NCBI RefSeq assembly: GCF_024362805.1
Contig: NZ_CP093299.1
Location: 310,001-374,000, forward strand
Direction of reading: 5' to 3'
DNA length: 64,000 nt
From: Salipaludibacillus sp. LMS25
GTDB lineage: Bacteria > Bacillota > Bacilli > Bacillales > Salisediminibacteriaceae
The notes beneath the pieces are model-generated. The model ran no database searches and was not told the DNA's origin. It worked only from the letters and a program-made list of their open reading frames with translations. The translations under genes and the position numbers were made by a program. This document shows, piece after piece, positions 9,509 to 17,899 of the stretch (the stretch's first letter is position 1; each line of letters opens with the position of its first letter).

Positions 9509-9537
9509 ATTATAGAAATGTTACAGTCATGTTTCAA
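9509..9537 (-). promoter_or_regulatory. sigma-A promoter of cwlO with WalR-like box
   Basis: The reverse strand gives TTGAAA, exactly 17 bases, then TATAAT. The spacer contains TGTAAC, and TGAAAC overlaps the -35, with 5 bases between them. That approximates the WalR direct repeat TGTWAH-N5-TGTWAH with one mismatch. WalRK control of cwlO is known in B. subtilis. The leader from the expected start point to the ATG is about 140 bases. Confidence 0.6.
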
Positions 9538-9799
9538 TGTGTTTTTTTGAACGAACTATGACACATTATAGATGGATAGCTGTTATTTTCAAATTTTTTA
9601 CTGTTGAAATAACGATTGTGCTTTTATATATACATACCTAACAATGTAGATCTATGGACCTGTTCAAACTATTAATATACTTGCAAGTATGCTGTCTCGT
9701 TCTCTTAAATAGGTCTATTGGCTCTAAAGGTTTATTCACGAATAGCCCTTCTCACTAATAGTAGATAGTAGAGAGCCTTTTTAAATTGCTAGGAAACTT

Positions 9800-9952
9800 T
9801 CACCTTCATTTAGCGGGAGTTTTCAGTCATCCCCCACTGATTGTTCGTTTAACTTATGGGACCTTTAGGGGCAGTTTATCCCCCACCTAAACTTTTCGAC
9901 CTTCTTAAGTTTTGAGGATGGGGGTTTTACTGACCCTTAAGAGTAGGATAAA
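9800..9952 (+). repeat. intergenic repeat family A, copy 3
   Basis: Full-length but diverged copy. The first hairpin arm has TTTAGCGGGAG in place of AATCAGTGGGAG. The long hairpin reads GGGGCAGT...ACTGACCC, so one pair is lost. It lies between cwlO and yisL. Confidence 0.8.
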
Positions 9953-9968
9953 GAACTATTTTGTTGCT

Positions 9969-10004
9969 CACAAAAAAAACTGTCCTCACATAAGGACAGC
10001 TTTA
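9969..10004 (-). terminator. terminator downstream of yisL
   Basis: On the reverse strand CTGTCC-TTATGTGA-GGACAG is followed by a run of eight T. It lies about 80 bases past the yisL stop. Confidence 0.75.
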
Positions 10005-10084
10005 AAGGTGACTACGCAATGTTTGATTAATGCCTATGTAAATGTTTTGAGTCCCCCCAATACAACTGCTTTCAATTCAACACT

Positions 10085-10456
10085 CTAGCGAAGAAAGTCA
10101 AAGCCTATTGGCAAACTAAATCCTAAGTACAGGGTGATTAAAAAGGTTACAATGAGACCTACCACAACACCCGTTAAAGACTTTCCCTTTTTCATACGGA
10201 CGAGTATCAATTCCGTACAGGCGATGACCCCAATACCTACAAGTGATTTTAAACCGTACGTCATATGATCGATAGAAGCAAAGTTATAAAACAGCCCTGC
10301 ACCTGTCACGATGATTAGGATATAGAAAAGCCTTAATGTCATATGGACGATTTTCATTTGTTTTGCTAATCCTTGCCTGAATAATAAAATAGCGGCTACA
10401 AACAAAATTAACGCCACTACCCATGTGGAAATATGTGCATGAGTGTTCGTAAACAT
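10085..10456 (-). CDS. yisL: YisL family (DUF1516/UPF0344) membrane protein
   Basis: The 123-residue protein has four predicted membrane segments (about 10-28, 40-58, 68-85 and 98-117) and the N-terminal signature THAHISTWVVALILF, typical of YisL. The function of the family is unknown. The start ATG follows AAAGGGAGG. It is a single gene with its own terminator, and the length agrees with B. subtilis YisL. Confidence 0.85.
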   Translation of the reverse strand: MFTNTHAHISTWVVALILFVAAILLFRQGLAKQMKIVHMTLRLFYILIIVTGAGLFYNFASIDHMTYGLKSLVGIGVIACTELILVRMKKGKSLTGVVVGLIVTFLITLYLGFSLPIGFDFLR

Positions 10457-10659
10457 AGAAATTCCTCCCTTTATTTTAACCTGTGTAAAATAAGAGACCT
10501 AACAAGCGTCATTCTATTTCTACTGCCCTCGATAGAATGGTCGTCATAAGCTAAATAGTCATCACCCTTTTACACAAAATCATACATCGACTCCATTCTA
10601 TAATGATTTCATGAAAGATTAAAGAAATGTGCTTACATATTCTAATATGTCAGTCCTTT

Positions 10660-10825
10660 ATAAAGCTAAGCTTCAATCAGTGGGAGTTTTCATTCGTCTC
10701 CCACTGATTGCTGATTGTTCGTTTAACTTATGAGAACTTTAGGGGCAGTTTATTCCCCACCTAAACTTGTCGACCTTCTTAAGTTTTGAGGTGGGGGTTT
10801 TACTGACCCTTAAGAGTGGGATAAA
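10660..10825 (+). repeat. intergenic repeat family A, copy 4
   Basis: Full copy with ATAAAGCTAAGCTTCAATCAG at its start. A short duplication, CTGATTGCTGATTG, lengthens the right arm of the first hairpin. The long hairpin ends in ACTGACCC. It is followed directly by a family B fragment. Confidence 0.85.
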
Positions 10826-10918
10826 ATAAAAGTGGGCGTTTTCATTCGTCTCCCACTGATTAAAAGTTGAGTGAACCAAGAGAGTAGCGGCCGTTAACTC
10901 CCGCCTATATAAATTTCG
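10826..10918 (+). repeat. intergenic repeat family B, copy 3 (partial)
   Basis: The left half only: AGTGGGCG...CCCACTGATT, GTGAACCAAGAGAGTAGCGGCCG and TTAACTCCCGCCTATATAAATTTCG. The right half with CGGACGG...GATAAA is missing. This is the second A-B tandem in the window. Confidence 0.65.
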
Positions 10919-11129
10919 GTACTCACCCTGTTGTACGGATAAGTCTTCTTAACGCTATCATCCTTCCTCGTTTTCTACAAGTATGTTAAAAATTTTAACT
11001 TAAATGTAAATTTATACCTTATTATAACACGTCTGATTTGCAAATGACAAGGAAAATTAAGACAAACAACTGGATGCATAGCTTTTTAGTGCGTTTTTTG
11101 TTACATGGTACAGAGTCACGAGTAAATCA

Positions 11130-11240
11130 AAACCATTAGTGTGAACTGGTGGTTTGCCCTCCGGCTTAAAGCCTCTCTTACCGGCCTCGGCCTAAAAGGC
11201 CATGAGGGGGTTCCCGCCTGCACCACATTCACTCACTAAT
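11130..11240 (-). repeat. IS200/IS605-type end with GC-rich hairpin
   Basis: The reverse strand carries a hairpin around GGCCTTTTAGGCC and CTCATGGCC/GGCCGAGG, then GGCTTTAAGCC and GGAGGGCAAACCACC. It lies past the 3' end of the tnpA remnant, where IS200/IS605 elements keep a subterminal palindrome recognised by the Y1 transposase. The assignment rests on position and structure only. Confidence 0.4.
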
Positions 11241-11254
11241 TCTAAAGAATTTCT

Positions 11255-11669
11255 TTATTTCTTCTTATTTTTCTCACCGGCAAGTGGGTCATATTCTTCG
11301 AATAATGTTAACTGGTTACCTCTATAGTCTTCTTTCAGCTGATTCTTAATGTATTCTTGTATTTGTTTCTTATTTCTACCTACCGTCTCAACATAGAACC
11401 TCAGCACCAGAATTTCCGGTTTCAGTATCAATATTTCAAATTGGCATGTCTATCAAATATCATAAGACTACTTTTCCCTTTTAAGTAACCCATGAATTGA
11501 GAGACACTTAACTTGGGTGGCATACTAACTAACATATGGATGTGATCCCGACAAGCATTTGCTTCATGGATAATGACACCTTTCCGTTCACATAAATCTC
11601 TTATGATTTGTCCAATGCTCTTTTTATACTTCCCACAAATGATCTGTCTTCTGTACTGATGACGTACAA
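11255..11669 (-). pseudogene. IS200/IS605 family transposase TnpA remnant
   Basis: This is a Y1-transposase remnant. It reads FVRHQYRRQIICGKY, then DHIHMLVSMPPKLS with the HUH pair, FMGYLKGKSSLM, and after a one-base shift YVETVGRNKKQIQEYI with the catalytic Tyr, ending EYDPLAGEKNKKK. The N-terminal 20-30 residues are missing because an IS256-type deletion derivative sits there. The frameshift near 11413 lies just before the catalytic Tyr. The gene cannot be active. No tnpB partner is visible. Confidence 0.8.
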
Positions 11670-11759
11670 AAGTTTGTGTAAATGACTTGAAAGCAAAAAA
11701 AAGAGGTAGGGTATCCTCATTGTTAACGACAAAATCAACTGAGAGGAGATGCCCTACCT

Positions 11760-12096
11760 ATGAGTACTAGTATAGGACAAGAATCATTAGAAAATCAACT
11801 AGATCACACGGTGCGTGACTTCGTGAAAGAAAAACTAGAAGTGATCATGAAAGAAGAAATGACAAACTTCTTTGATCACGAGCATCCTGAGTTAAAGAAC
11901 GCAAAAAATGGTTACTATCGTCGTCAATTTTAGATACGAAAATAGTTTGCCAACAGAAAAAGCCGCAGAAATGATTGTTTACCTTCAATCCGTTGAGTAC
12001 AACGACCGGTGGGCACAGCGAAAACTAAGAGGTTTCAGTACGACTAAGCCGGTTCTGTAAGATTTATTCAAAGAGCGTTATGGAACAGAAGACTAA
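11760..12096 (+). pseudogene. IS256-family transposase, N- and C-terminal pieces fused by deletion
   Basis: The N-terminal piece starts MSTSIGQESLENQLD, reads on through KNGYYRRQF and stops at 11933. The C-terminal piece follows at once: NSLPTEKAAEMIVYLQS, WAQRKLRGFS, DLFKERYG. The catalytic DDE core between them (about 250 residues) is gone, and a stop codon interrupts the C-terminal piece. The ribosome binding site GAGGAGATG before the ATG is intact. Confidence 0.75.
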
Positions 12097-12115
12097 GAGG
12101 GCGTCTGGCATTTTT

Positions 12116-12145
12116 CAGGTATGGGCCCCGCGGGGCCCATACCTG
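12116..12145. repeat. perfect 30-bp palindrome
   Basis: CAGGTATGGGCCCCG is followed directly by its exact reverse complement, with no loop. It lies after the IS256 transposase remnant and before the right inverted end. It is strikingly GC-rich in an AT-rich setting, and such palindromes often act as terminators at the 3' end of IS256-type genes. Confidence 0.8.
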
Positions 12146-12319
12146 ACCCTTCCCTCCTAGTGCTAAGTGATACCCTAACTAACTTACACAAACTTATTGA
12201 CACTACCGATTGGGACAACATGTTATTTTAAGTTTAGAGAAATTTTAAAAATGTTGTACAATTAGAAAAATGAAAGGGAATTGTTTTATCAGAATTCACA
12301 AGGGAGGTTAGGTATTCAA

Positions 12320-12517
12320 ATGAAAAACAAAAAAATTATTAATGTTTCCGAATCTATTTTATTGGTCAGCTCATTTTTTATGTTTATGTTTGTTAATAAA
12401 TATTTAGTGTTTATACCTGAATTTAAATATATTTTTGAGAGATATACTTTGTGGTATATATTACCTGTTATAACTTTAGGTTTAGCTATACATTCATTTT
12501 GGAACAGGGAAATCTAA
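12320..12517 (+). CDS. small two-helix membrane protein
   Basis: The 65-residue protein has two hydrophobic segments (about 12-32 and 42-58) joined by a short aromatic loop (KYIFERYTLWY). I chose ATG 12320 because AAGGGAGGT lies 12 bases ahead; an upstream in-frame TTG at 12281 has no suitable site. Its stop codon TAA is the very start of a family A repeat. Function is unknown. Codon use is more AT-rich than the neighbours. Confidence 0.5.
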   Translation: MKNKKIINVSESILLVSSFFMFMFVNKYLVFIPEFKYIFERYTLWYILPVITLGLAIHSFWNREI

Positions 12518-12673
12518 TAAAGCTAAACTTCAATCAGTGGGAGTTTTCCTTCATCCCCCACTGATTGTTGTTTAACTTATGGGACCTTTAGGGGCAGTTT
12601 ATCCCCCACCTAAACTTTTCAACCTTCTTAAGTTTTGAGGTGGGGTTTTACTGACCCTTAAGAGTGGGATAAA
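12517..12673 (+). repeat. intergenic repeat family A, copy 5
   Basis: Full copy whose first base is the last base of the preceding gene's stop codon. All hairpin arms are present; the long hairpin ends ACTGACCC. The exact abutment suggests either insertion at TAA/ATAAA or use of the repeat as the transcript 3' end. Confidence 0.85.
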
Positions 12674-12816
12674 TTCAGTTAGTATTGATAACCAATGATA
12701 GAACAATAATTTTTTAATCCTACATGCAGGGGGTGTCGATTAAAGATCCCTCCCCTTTTCATGTAGGGGGTACAAAAATGAACATGGTAATATGGAATAA
12801 TTAAGGAAGAGATAGT

Positions 12817-12988
12817 TTGAAGAGTACCGAGATTGAAAAAAAATAGATGATTTAGGTCGAGTTGTCATTCCTAAAGAGCTGCGTCATGGTTTAGATGGGT
12901 CCTAAAGACCCAATAGAGATTTATGTAGAAAATGAGAAAATCATATTAAAAAAATGCAAAGCGAATATGGAATGTGACGTAACAGGGC
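12817..12988 (+). pseudogene. AbrB/Abh-like transition-state regulator, dead
   Basis: From TTG 12817 (AAGGAAGA ribosome binding site) the sequence reads MKSTEIEKK and hits a stop. Shifted frames give GRVVIPKELR-like DNA (gtcgagttgtcattcctaaagagctgc region), then PIEIYVENEKIILKK and ANMECDVTG, all hallmarks of the AbrB N-terminal DNA-binding fold. At least two frameshifts are needed. The C-terminal half is absent and replaced by a partial family B repeat. Confidence 0.75.
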
Positions 12989-13047
12989 ATTTAGCTCTCC
13001 TCCCTATATTTGATGCCGGAGTTTTTCGGACGGTTAGCTGCGATAAA
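12989..13047 (+). repeat. intergenic repeat family B, copy 4 (right end only)
   Basis: Only the last 59 bases remain: ATTTAGCTCTCCTCC, GCCGGAGTTTTTCGGACGG and TTAGCTGCGATAAA. The break point falls inside the abrB-like pseudogene, so a deletion probably joined the two. Confidence 0.7.
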
Positions 13048-13157
13048 TTAAAAGCGCATTAATTTTCATCCTCTCCTTTTTGGCATGCGAGAAAAATCTC
13101 GTTACTTAAAAAGAGCCTCTCCCAAAAGTCACTTAGCTTACTGACTTTTAAGAATCC

Positions 13158-13330
13158 CCTCTTCTATTTTATGGAATATACAGGTTGCTCCAATCGGTTA
13201 CAGGCACACGCTTTCCGTGGGACTTGTCATCAAACTCATCTGACTCAGCTAAGCATCATCAAAATGACTTTCGACTGCGCTGATCCCATTGGAGTCCTCA
13301 TAACTTCGAACAGCCGGCAATGAACTGTCT
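13158..13330 (+). repeat. diverged intergenic sequence of a second type (D), copy 1
   Basis: The stretch contains CACGCTTTCCGTGGG, a pyrimidine-rich middle and CATTGGAGTCCTCAT. It resembles a class of degenerate Bacillus intergenic repeats and a stretch at 62190-62300. I saw no ORF in it. Confidence 0.35.
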
Positions 13331-13362
13331 GTTTCGAGAGCCTAAACCTAAACAAAAGAGAA

Positions 13363-13413
13363 CTAGCCGTGAATTTTATTAGTCACGGCTAGTTCTCTTT
13401 TTATTTAAAAGGA
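13363..13413. terminator. strong bidirectional terminator
   Basis: AGAGAACTAGCCGTGA, a 9-base loop, then GTCACGGCTAGTTCTCT with T/A runs on both sides. The near-perfect 16-bp stem lies about 60 bases past the stop of the minus-strand gene at 13471. Confidence 0.85.
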
Positions 13414-13470
13414 CTGTTGAGACAGCCCCTAAATACTATTTTTAGACGGATTACCATATGTGCGTGATGA

Positions 13471-13695
13471 TTATTTAACTAGCTGGGGTTCTACCTCTTT
13501 TTTTCTTTGGCGTTCTTTTAATTCTTGAATAATATAAACCATTTGCATTTTAATTTCAGCTGTATTTTCGAACTCGAAGGCACTTCTTGCGAACGACAAC
13601 TCTTCCACTAACGTGTTATATTTTTCTTTAAGCTGATGATCAGACGCTTCTTGCAAATTCATCATTTCTTTTAAATCTGGGTTAACTCTATACAT
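13471..13695 (-). CDS. small helical protein of unknown function
   Basis: The 74-residue soluble protein is highly charged and helical (ASDHQLKEKYNTLVEEL, AEIKMQMVYIIQELKERQ). ATG 13695 was chosen over an upstream in-frame start because AAGGGG lies 8 bases ahead. I do not recognise the family. The form resembles small sporulation-stage or regulatory proteins of Bacillus, but nothing proves it. Confidence 0.6.
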   Translation of the reverse strand: MYRVNPDLKEMMNLQEASDHQLKEKYNTLVEELSFARSAFEFENTAEIKMQMVYIIQELKERQRKKEVEPQLVK

Positions 13696-13994
13696 GATCA
13701 CTATCCCCTTCCCCATTTTAATCAACCTCATAAATGAGTCATTAGTACATATTTAAATCCACTTATTAACTAATTTTATCTTCATATCTGTTACTAACAT
13801 AACAAAAAATAATGATATCTGATAGATAAACAACATCTAAAGTACCATTTTATTAAAAATTTATTAAAATGACCTATTTTAAAAATAAGTTACCAGGACC
13901 TTTGACTTTATTAGGTTGAATAAAAGACTGCTGTATATATATGACTTAAACGTTCAAAATAGGGGTAATAGTTGAGTTAAAGGAAGGATAAAAG

Positions 13995-14312
13995 ATGACT
14001 TCAGCAAGAGTTTACTCAGGGGTAATCGGCGGAATATTAGGATTTATATTTACTTTTTATGCTGTTTATTATGGTACAACAGATGAAATAGTATTTGGAG
14101 AGTCATTTCTTATGGGATCTAGCATGATAGCAATGGGATTAAGTACTGTGGCAATCATTTCCGCCTGTACGATCCGACTAAAGCCCAACTTTAGTAGCTG
14201 GGCTTTAGTGATTACTGGACTTCTCATTCCTTTTTTCATAAGTACTTACGGATTCGTTCCTCTTATATTCCTTTTAATTTCAGGCATACCAGGTATCCGC
14301 CAGAACAACTAA
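13995..14312 (+). CDS. four-helix membrane protein of unknown function
   Basis: The 105-residue protein has four hydrophobic segments (about 8-26, 37-58, 68-84 and 88-100), with Gly-rich VIGGILGFIFTF at the start. The ATG follows GGAAGGATAAAAG. A TTGAAT ... TATATA promoter-like pair lies 60-90 bases upstream. It may belong with DUF4064-like small membrane proteins, but the match is by architecture only. The next two genes also encode small membrane proteins. Confidence 0.65.
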   Translation: MTSARVYSGVIGGILGFIFTFYAVYYGTTDEIVFGESFLMGSSMIAMGLSTVAIISACTIRLKPNFSSWALVITGLLIPFFISTYGFVPLIFLLISGIPGIRQNN

Positions 14313-14417
14313 TACTTAAGTCCCTTGAGATTTATTATCATTCATGGTTATATATTCTTTATGCGCATCACTACTGTGTTGTAGTAAACTGTCATGCATG
14401 ACATAAGGAGAAAATAC

Positions 14418-14738
14418 ATGATAACTCAAGAAGAAAAAACTTTTGCTATGCTCATTTATGTTTTAAGCTTTTTTTCGGGCCTTATTGGGCCATTAATCAT
14501 TTGGCTAGTGCATAAAAATGAATCAGAATTTATTGGTGCTCACGGAAAGGCTTATTTCAATTTTTTCATTTCTTACGCTATTTACGGTTTTATAAGCTTT
14601 TTATTAATTTTTATTTTAATCGGCCTTATCCTAATTGTTATTATCGGCATACTGACGATTATCTTCACCATAATAGCAGCCGTAAAAGCGTACAATGGAG
14701 AACATTACGATATTCCATTGACTATTAAATTCTTATAA
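14418..14738 (+). CDS. DUF4870 family membrane protein, paralogue 1
   Basis: The 106-residue protein has three hydrophobic segments and the DUF4870 pattern: EEKTFAMLIYVLSFFSG, then GPLIIWLVHKNESEFIGAHGKAYFNF, then a long hydrophobic stretch and AVKAYNGEHYDIPLTIKFL at the C-terminus. ATG 14418 is preferred to the upstream ATG because AAGGAG is 9 bases ahead. The function of the family is unknown. The next gene is a clear paralogue. Confidence 0.85.
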   Translation: MITQEEKTFAMLIYVLSFFSGLIGPLIIWLVHKNESEFIGAHGKAYFNFFISYAIYGFISFLLIFILIGLILIVIIGILTIIFTIIAAVKAYNGEHYDIPLTIKFL

Positions 14739-14739
14739 T

Positions 14740-14785
14740 CACAAACGCTCGTTCTTCAAAAAAGAACGGGCAGATTTCTTTTAAT
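14740..14785 (+). terminator. weak hairpin after DUF4870 paralogue 1
   Basis: GCTCGTTCTT, an A-rich loop, then AAGAACGGGC and AGATTTCTTTT. The stem has one G-T pair and the T-run is interrupted. Confidence 0.5.
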
Positions 14786-14851
14786 TAAGAATCACACAAT
14801 CTAATATTCAAAAATGACTATAAGTAACTATCGTTTAGTGGAGGAAAAGTG

Positions 14852-15193
14852 ATGACTGAAAAAGACGAACGACTCTTTGCTTGTTTAATTTATATGTTTA
14901 GTTTCTTCGGGGTACTCATCGGAGCATTTCTTGTATGGTTTTTAAAAAGACGTGAATCAGAATATGTAAACAATCATGGAAAAAACTATTTCAACTTTCT
15001 AATAACTTATTCAATTTACACGCTGGTCACCTTTATATTAATCGGGGTTAATCCCCCCATTTTCCTGATATTACTCCTCACCCTGGCTGCCTTGATACTC
15101 TTTTTCCATATTCGTGCTGCAATTCATGCGTTTAAAGGGCTAGATTATCAAGTTCCATTAAGCATTCATATTTTCAAAACAACTACGAAATAG
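14852..15193 (+). CDS. DUF4870 family membrane protein, paralogue 2
   Basis: The 113-residue paralogue of the previous gene keeps ERLFACLIYMFSFFGVLIG, FLKRRESEYVNNHGKNYFNF and AIHAFKGLDYQVPLSIHIF. ATG 14852 follows GGAGG by 7 bases; a GTG three bases earlier is less likely. The pair arose by tandem duplication. Its own terminator follows. Confidence 0.85.
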   Translation: MTEKDERLFACLIYMFSFFGVLIGAFLVWFLKRRESEYVNNHGKNYFNFLITYSIYTLVTFILIGVNPPIFLILLLTLAALILFFHIRAAIHAFKGLDYQVPLSIHIFKTTTK

Positions 15194-15195
15194 AA

Positions 15196-15233
15196 AAGGT
15201 CTGTCTCACTATTTAGAGACAGATCTTTTTCTA
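15196..15233 (+). terminator. terminator after DUF4870 paralogue 2
   Basis: AGGTCTGTCTC, loop ACTATTTA, GAGACAGATCT, then TTTTTCT. Strong stem and T-run just past the stop codon. Confidence 0.85.
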
Positions 15234-15629
15234 TATAACATTCACAATTTTTACGGTTATCAGATAGATAATCTCACACACATATTGTTTCCCTCTTCTC
15301 TCTCCCGTATAACTAACTATGAAAGGAGGCACTTCTTAATTGAATAAAAAGTTTAAAAAACGTCCCTAGCACGAAGCACTTAATGCATAATAATAGAGTC
15401 TTGATGATAATTGACATTGCTATCCTTATTATAACGCATTATGTCATAACAACTTTAAACAACAATTTAAAATAAAATACTTCTAGCAATATATGAATAT
15501 ATAAACATAAATAATTTTAAATATACAATAAGTATTTTATACCATTCTCTTATTTTTTTATACAGTCGTCATACTATTACGACTATTTAAATATACACAA
15601 ATAAACTAAACATCAAGGGGGAAATTTTT
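15234..15629 (+). other. long AT-rich leader of the ABC transporter operon
   Basis: About 400 bases with no gene lie between the terminator and the binding-protein gene. A GAAAGGAGG ribosome binding site at about 15320 is followed only by a 9-codon frame. I looked for T-box, S-box, lysine and glycine riboswitch cores and saw none. It probably holds the promoter. Confidence 0.4.
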
Positions 15630-16397
15630 GTGAAGACGTTACCTTTAGTAGTATTATTAGGCGCTGTTACGGTCGTGTCCGCTGCTTGTGGAGACTCATC
15701 CAGTAACGAGGGAATACGGGAATATACAGTCGCTACTGATTCCAACTACGTCCCATTCGAGTATTTAAATCCTGACACAGGTGAAATGGAAGGGTTTGAT
15801 ATTGATCTAATTAATGAAATAGCTGATCGTGTCGGTTTTTCAATCGATTTAGAAGTGGTTGAATTTGATGGCATCGTATCAGGAATGGGAACAGGTCGTT
15901 ATGACATTGGTATTGCTGGAATAACCATTACTGAAGAACGAGCAGATAATTTTGATTTTTCTGACCCTTACTATGATGCCGGTTTAATGCTCGCTGTACG
16001 TGCAGATGAAGAGGAAATCCAATCGATTGAAGATGTTGATGGCGTAAATGTCGCCACACGAGGTTCTACCACTAGTGAAACTTACTTGCAAGAAAACACG
16101 AATGCTGATATCACGACTTTCCCAAACATTGTGAACGCCTACCAAGACTTAATGGCTGGACGTGTGGATGCAGTTATTTATGATGTACCAAATGTCCTAT
16201 ATTACATTGAAACAGAAGCATTGGGAGAAATGAAAGCCGTGGGTGACAGACTTGAAGCAGAGCAGTATGGGATCGCCTTCCCTCAAGGGTCTGAGCTAAC
16301 TGAAGAAGTGAATGACGTATTAGCCGACATGAAAGAGGATGGGACGTATGACGACATTTATGAAACGTGGTTTGGTCAAAGCCCTGATAACGACTAA
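15630..16397 (+). CDS. amino-acid ABC transporter substrate-binding lipoprotein
   Basis: The 255-residue protein binds a polar amino acid outside the membrane and delivers it to the permease encoded next. The N-terminus is a lipoprotein signal with lipobox VSAAC (Cys about residue 20). The mature part is a type 3 solute-binding fold: YTVATDSNYVPFEYLN, GEMEGFDIDLINEIADRVG, YDIGIAGITITEERADNFDFSDPYYDAG and AVIYDVPNVLYYI. The start is GTG with AAGGGGGAAA ahead. The substrate is not certain: family members take Gln, Arg, His or cystine. Confidence 0.9.
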   Translation: MKTLPLVVLLGAVTVVSAACGDSSSNEGIREYTVATDSNYVPFEYLNPDTGEMEGFDIDLINEIADRVGFSIDLEVVEFDGIVSGMGTGRYDIGIAGITITEERADNFDFSDPYYDAGLMLAVRADEEEIQSIEDVDGVNVATRGSTTSETYLQENTNADITTFPNIVNAYQDLMAGRVDAVIYDVPNVLYYIETEALGEMKAVGDRLEAEQYGIAFPQGSELTEEVNDVLADMKEDGTYDDIYETWFGQSPDND

Positions 16398-16434
16398 CAG
16401 CTAGCTATCTACAAATTTACAACTACAACTAGAC

Positions 16435-16476
16435 ATAGAAGCGCGACGAGTGAGAGCTTGTAGCGCTTCTTCACCT
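16435..16476 (+). terminator. intra-operon hairpin (attenuator-like)
   Basis: GAAGCGC, a loop of about 18 bases, then GCGCTTCTTC. There is only a weak T-run. Lying between the binding protein and permease genes, it probably lets most binding-protein transcripts end or be stabilised here, as is usual in such operons. Confidence 0.5.
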
Positions 16477-16505
16477 TATACGCCTTGAGGAGGTCTTTTA
16501 TTGTT

Positions 16506-17177
16506 ATGTTAGAAAATGTTAATGATTTAATAAATAATCCCCATTTTGCAAATAGCATCCCTTTTATATGGAAAGGACTTCAATTAACGTTAATCGTGAC
16601 GTTTACTGGCGTTATTATAGGCTTTATAATCGGCAGCATATTTGGATTAGCAAGATTATCAAAAAATAAATTACTATACGCTATTGCTACTATTTATATT
16701 GAATTAGTACGTGGCACGCCAATTCTTGTTCAGGCCTTATTTTTATATTTTGCTGTTTCAGACTTTTTCGGGATTAATTTCGATGCGGTAACAGCAGGGA
16801 TAATCGCAATTGCCATTAATGCTGGTGCCTATATTGCAGAAATCGTCCGCGGCGGGGTAGAATCGATTGATAAAGGGCAAAGGGAAGCAGGCAGATCGAT
16901 TGGTTTGAAGGCCTCCCAGACGATGCAATATATTATTTGGCCACAAGCATTTAAACGAATAATTCCACCGTTAGGTAATCAATTTATTATTAGTTTAAAA
17001 GACACTTCAATTTTTGCTGTCATATCTCTTAGTGAAATGACTTATCTTATGAGACAATATGTTAGTACTACAGGAGAAACCTTCGCACCTTATGTGATGC
17101 TTTGTTTTGGTTATTTAATAATTACAATTCCTGCAATGGTTTTATTACGTTGGATTGAACGGAGGTTAGATGTTTAA
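16506..17177 (+). CDS. amino-acid ABC transporter permease
   Basis: The 223-residue His/Glu/Gln/Arg-type permease has about five membrane segments. The EAA loop reads [23 protein letters not shown], the contact site for the ATPase. [18 protein letters not shown] and [19 protein letters not shown] are family motifs. ATG 16506 is preferred to an upstream TTG because that TTG overlaps the GAGGAGG ribosome binding site. Its stop overlaps the next start as TAATG, which implies translational coupling. Confidence 0.9.
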   Translation: MLENVNDLINNPHFANSIPFIWKGLQLTLIVTFTGVIIGFIIGSIFGLARLSKNKLLYAIATIYIELVRGTPILVQALFLYFAVSDFFGINFDAVTAGIIAIAINAGAYIAEIVRGGVESIDKGQREAGRSIGLKASQTMQYIIWPQAFKRIIPPLGNQFIISLKDTSIFAVISLSEMTYLMRQYVSTTGETFAPYVMLCFGYLIITIPAMVLLRWIERRLDV

Positions 17178-17899
17178 TGATTAAAGTAACTGACTTACAC
17201 AAGTCTTTCGGAGACGTTGACGTATTAAAAGGGCTTAATGTAGCGGTAGAAGAACAAGAAGTCGTGTGTGTCATTGGCCCTTCTGGTTCAGGCAAGAGTA
17301 CTTTCTTACGATGTCTTAACTTACTCGAAGAAATGACATCTGGTGACGTTGTAATTGATGGCAAAAATCTGACTGATCCTAAAGTGAATATAAATCAATT
17401 ACGCTCACAAGTGGGGATGGTTTTCCAACATTTTAACCTTTTCCCCCATATGACAGTCTTAAAAAACGTAACGTTAGGGCCAATTAAAGTTAAGCAAGTC
17501 GCTCGTGAAGAAGCGGAAAGCTTAGCTGTGAATTTGCTTGGAAAAGTTGGGTTATCTGACAAAGCACACGCCTATCCAAACAGTTTATCAGGCGGTCAGA
17601 AGCAACGAGTGGCTATCGCAAGATCTTTAGCGATGAATCCAAAAGTCATGTTATTCGATGAACCTACTTCCGCTTTAGACCCTGAACTAGTGGGTGACGT
17701 TTTAGGGGCTATGAAAGATTTAGCTAACGAAGGCATGACGATGGTGGTCGTCACGCATGAAATGGGTTTTGCGAGAGAAATGGGTGATCGTGTTATTTTT
17801 ATGGACCAAGGTGTTATTATGGAAGAAGGAAAACCAGAAGATATATTCGATCATCCTCAACACCCAAGAACCCAAGCATTTTTAAGTAAATTATTATAA
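17177..17899 (+). CDS. amino-acid ABC transporter ATP-binding protein
   Basis: The 240-residue ATPase powers the importer formed with the two preceding genes. Walker A is GPSGSGKST, the Q-loop follows at [10 protein letters not shown], the signature is [16 protein letters not shown], Walker B is [12 protein letters not shown] and the switch His is in VVVTHEMGF. The length is typical of the GlnQ/ArtM/TcyC group. It closes the operon. Confidence 0.92.
   Translation: MIKVTDLHKSFGDVDVLKGLNVAVEEQEVVCVIGPSGSGKSTFLRCLNLLEEMTSGDVVIDGKNLTDPKVNINQLRSQVGMVFQHFNLFPHMTVLKNVTLGPIKVKQVAREEAESLAVNLLGKVGLSDKAHAYPNSLSGGQKQRVAIARSLAMNPKVMLFDEPTSALDPELVGDVLGAMKDLANEGMTMVVVTHEMGFAREMGDRVIFMDQGVIMEEGKPEDIFDHPQHPRTQAFLSKLL

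Larger units (their letters stand above)
11670..12195 (+). mobile_element. internally deleted IS256-family element
   Basis: An element of about 525 bases is bounded by inverted ends sharing AAGTTTGTGTAA (right end read on the reverse strand) and, further in, AGGGTATC/GATACCCT. Inside are only the first 57 codons and the last 50 or so codons of a mutator-type transposase. It is inserted in the tnpA remnant, giving a nested structure. It should be movable only in trans, if at all. Confidence 0.7.

Noticed and set aside
11255..12195. An active IS605-type element with tnpB and guide RNA
   Set aside because: No tnpB frame was found on either strand and tnpA is frameshifted next to the catalytic Tyr.
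12209..12260. Missing N-terminus of the IS200 transposase on the far side of the IS256 element
   Set aside because: The reverse-strand translation there does not match the expected TnpA start, so the missing part seems lost rather than displaced.
15234..15629. T-box or S-box leader of the amino-acid ABC operon
   Set aside because: The conserved T-box AGGGTGGNACCGCG bulge and S-box core were not found, and no terminator precedes the start codon.
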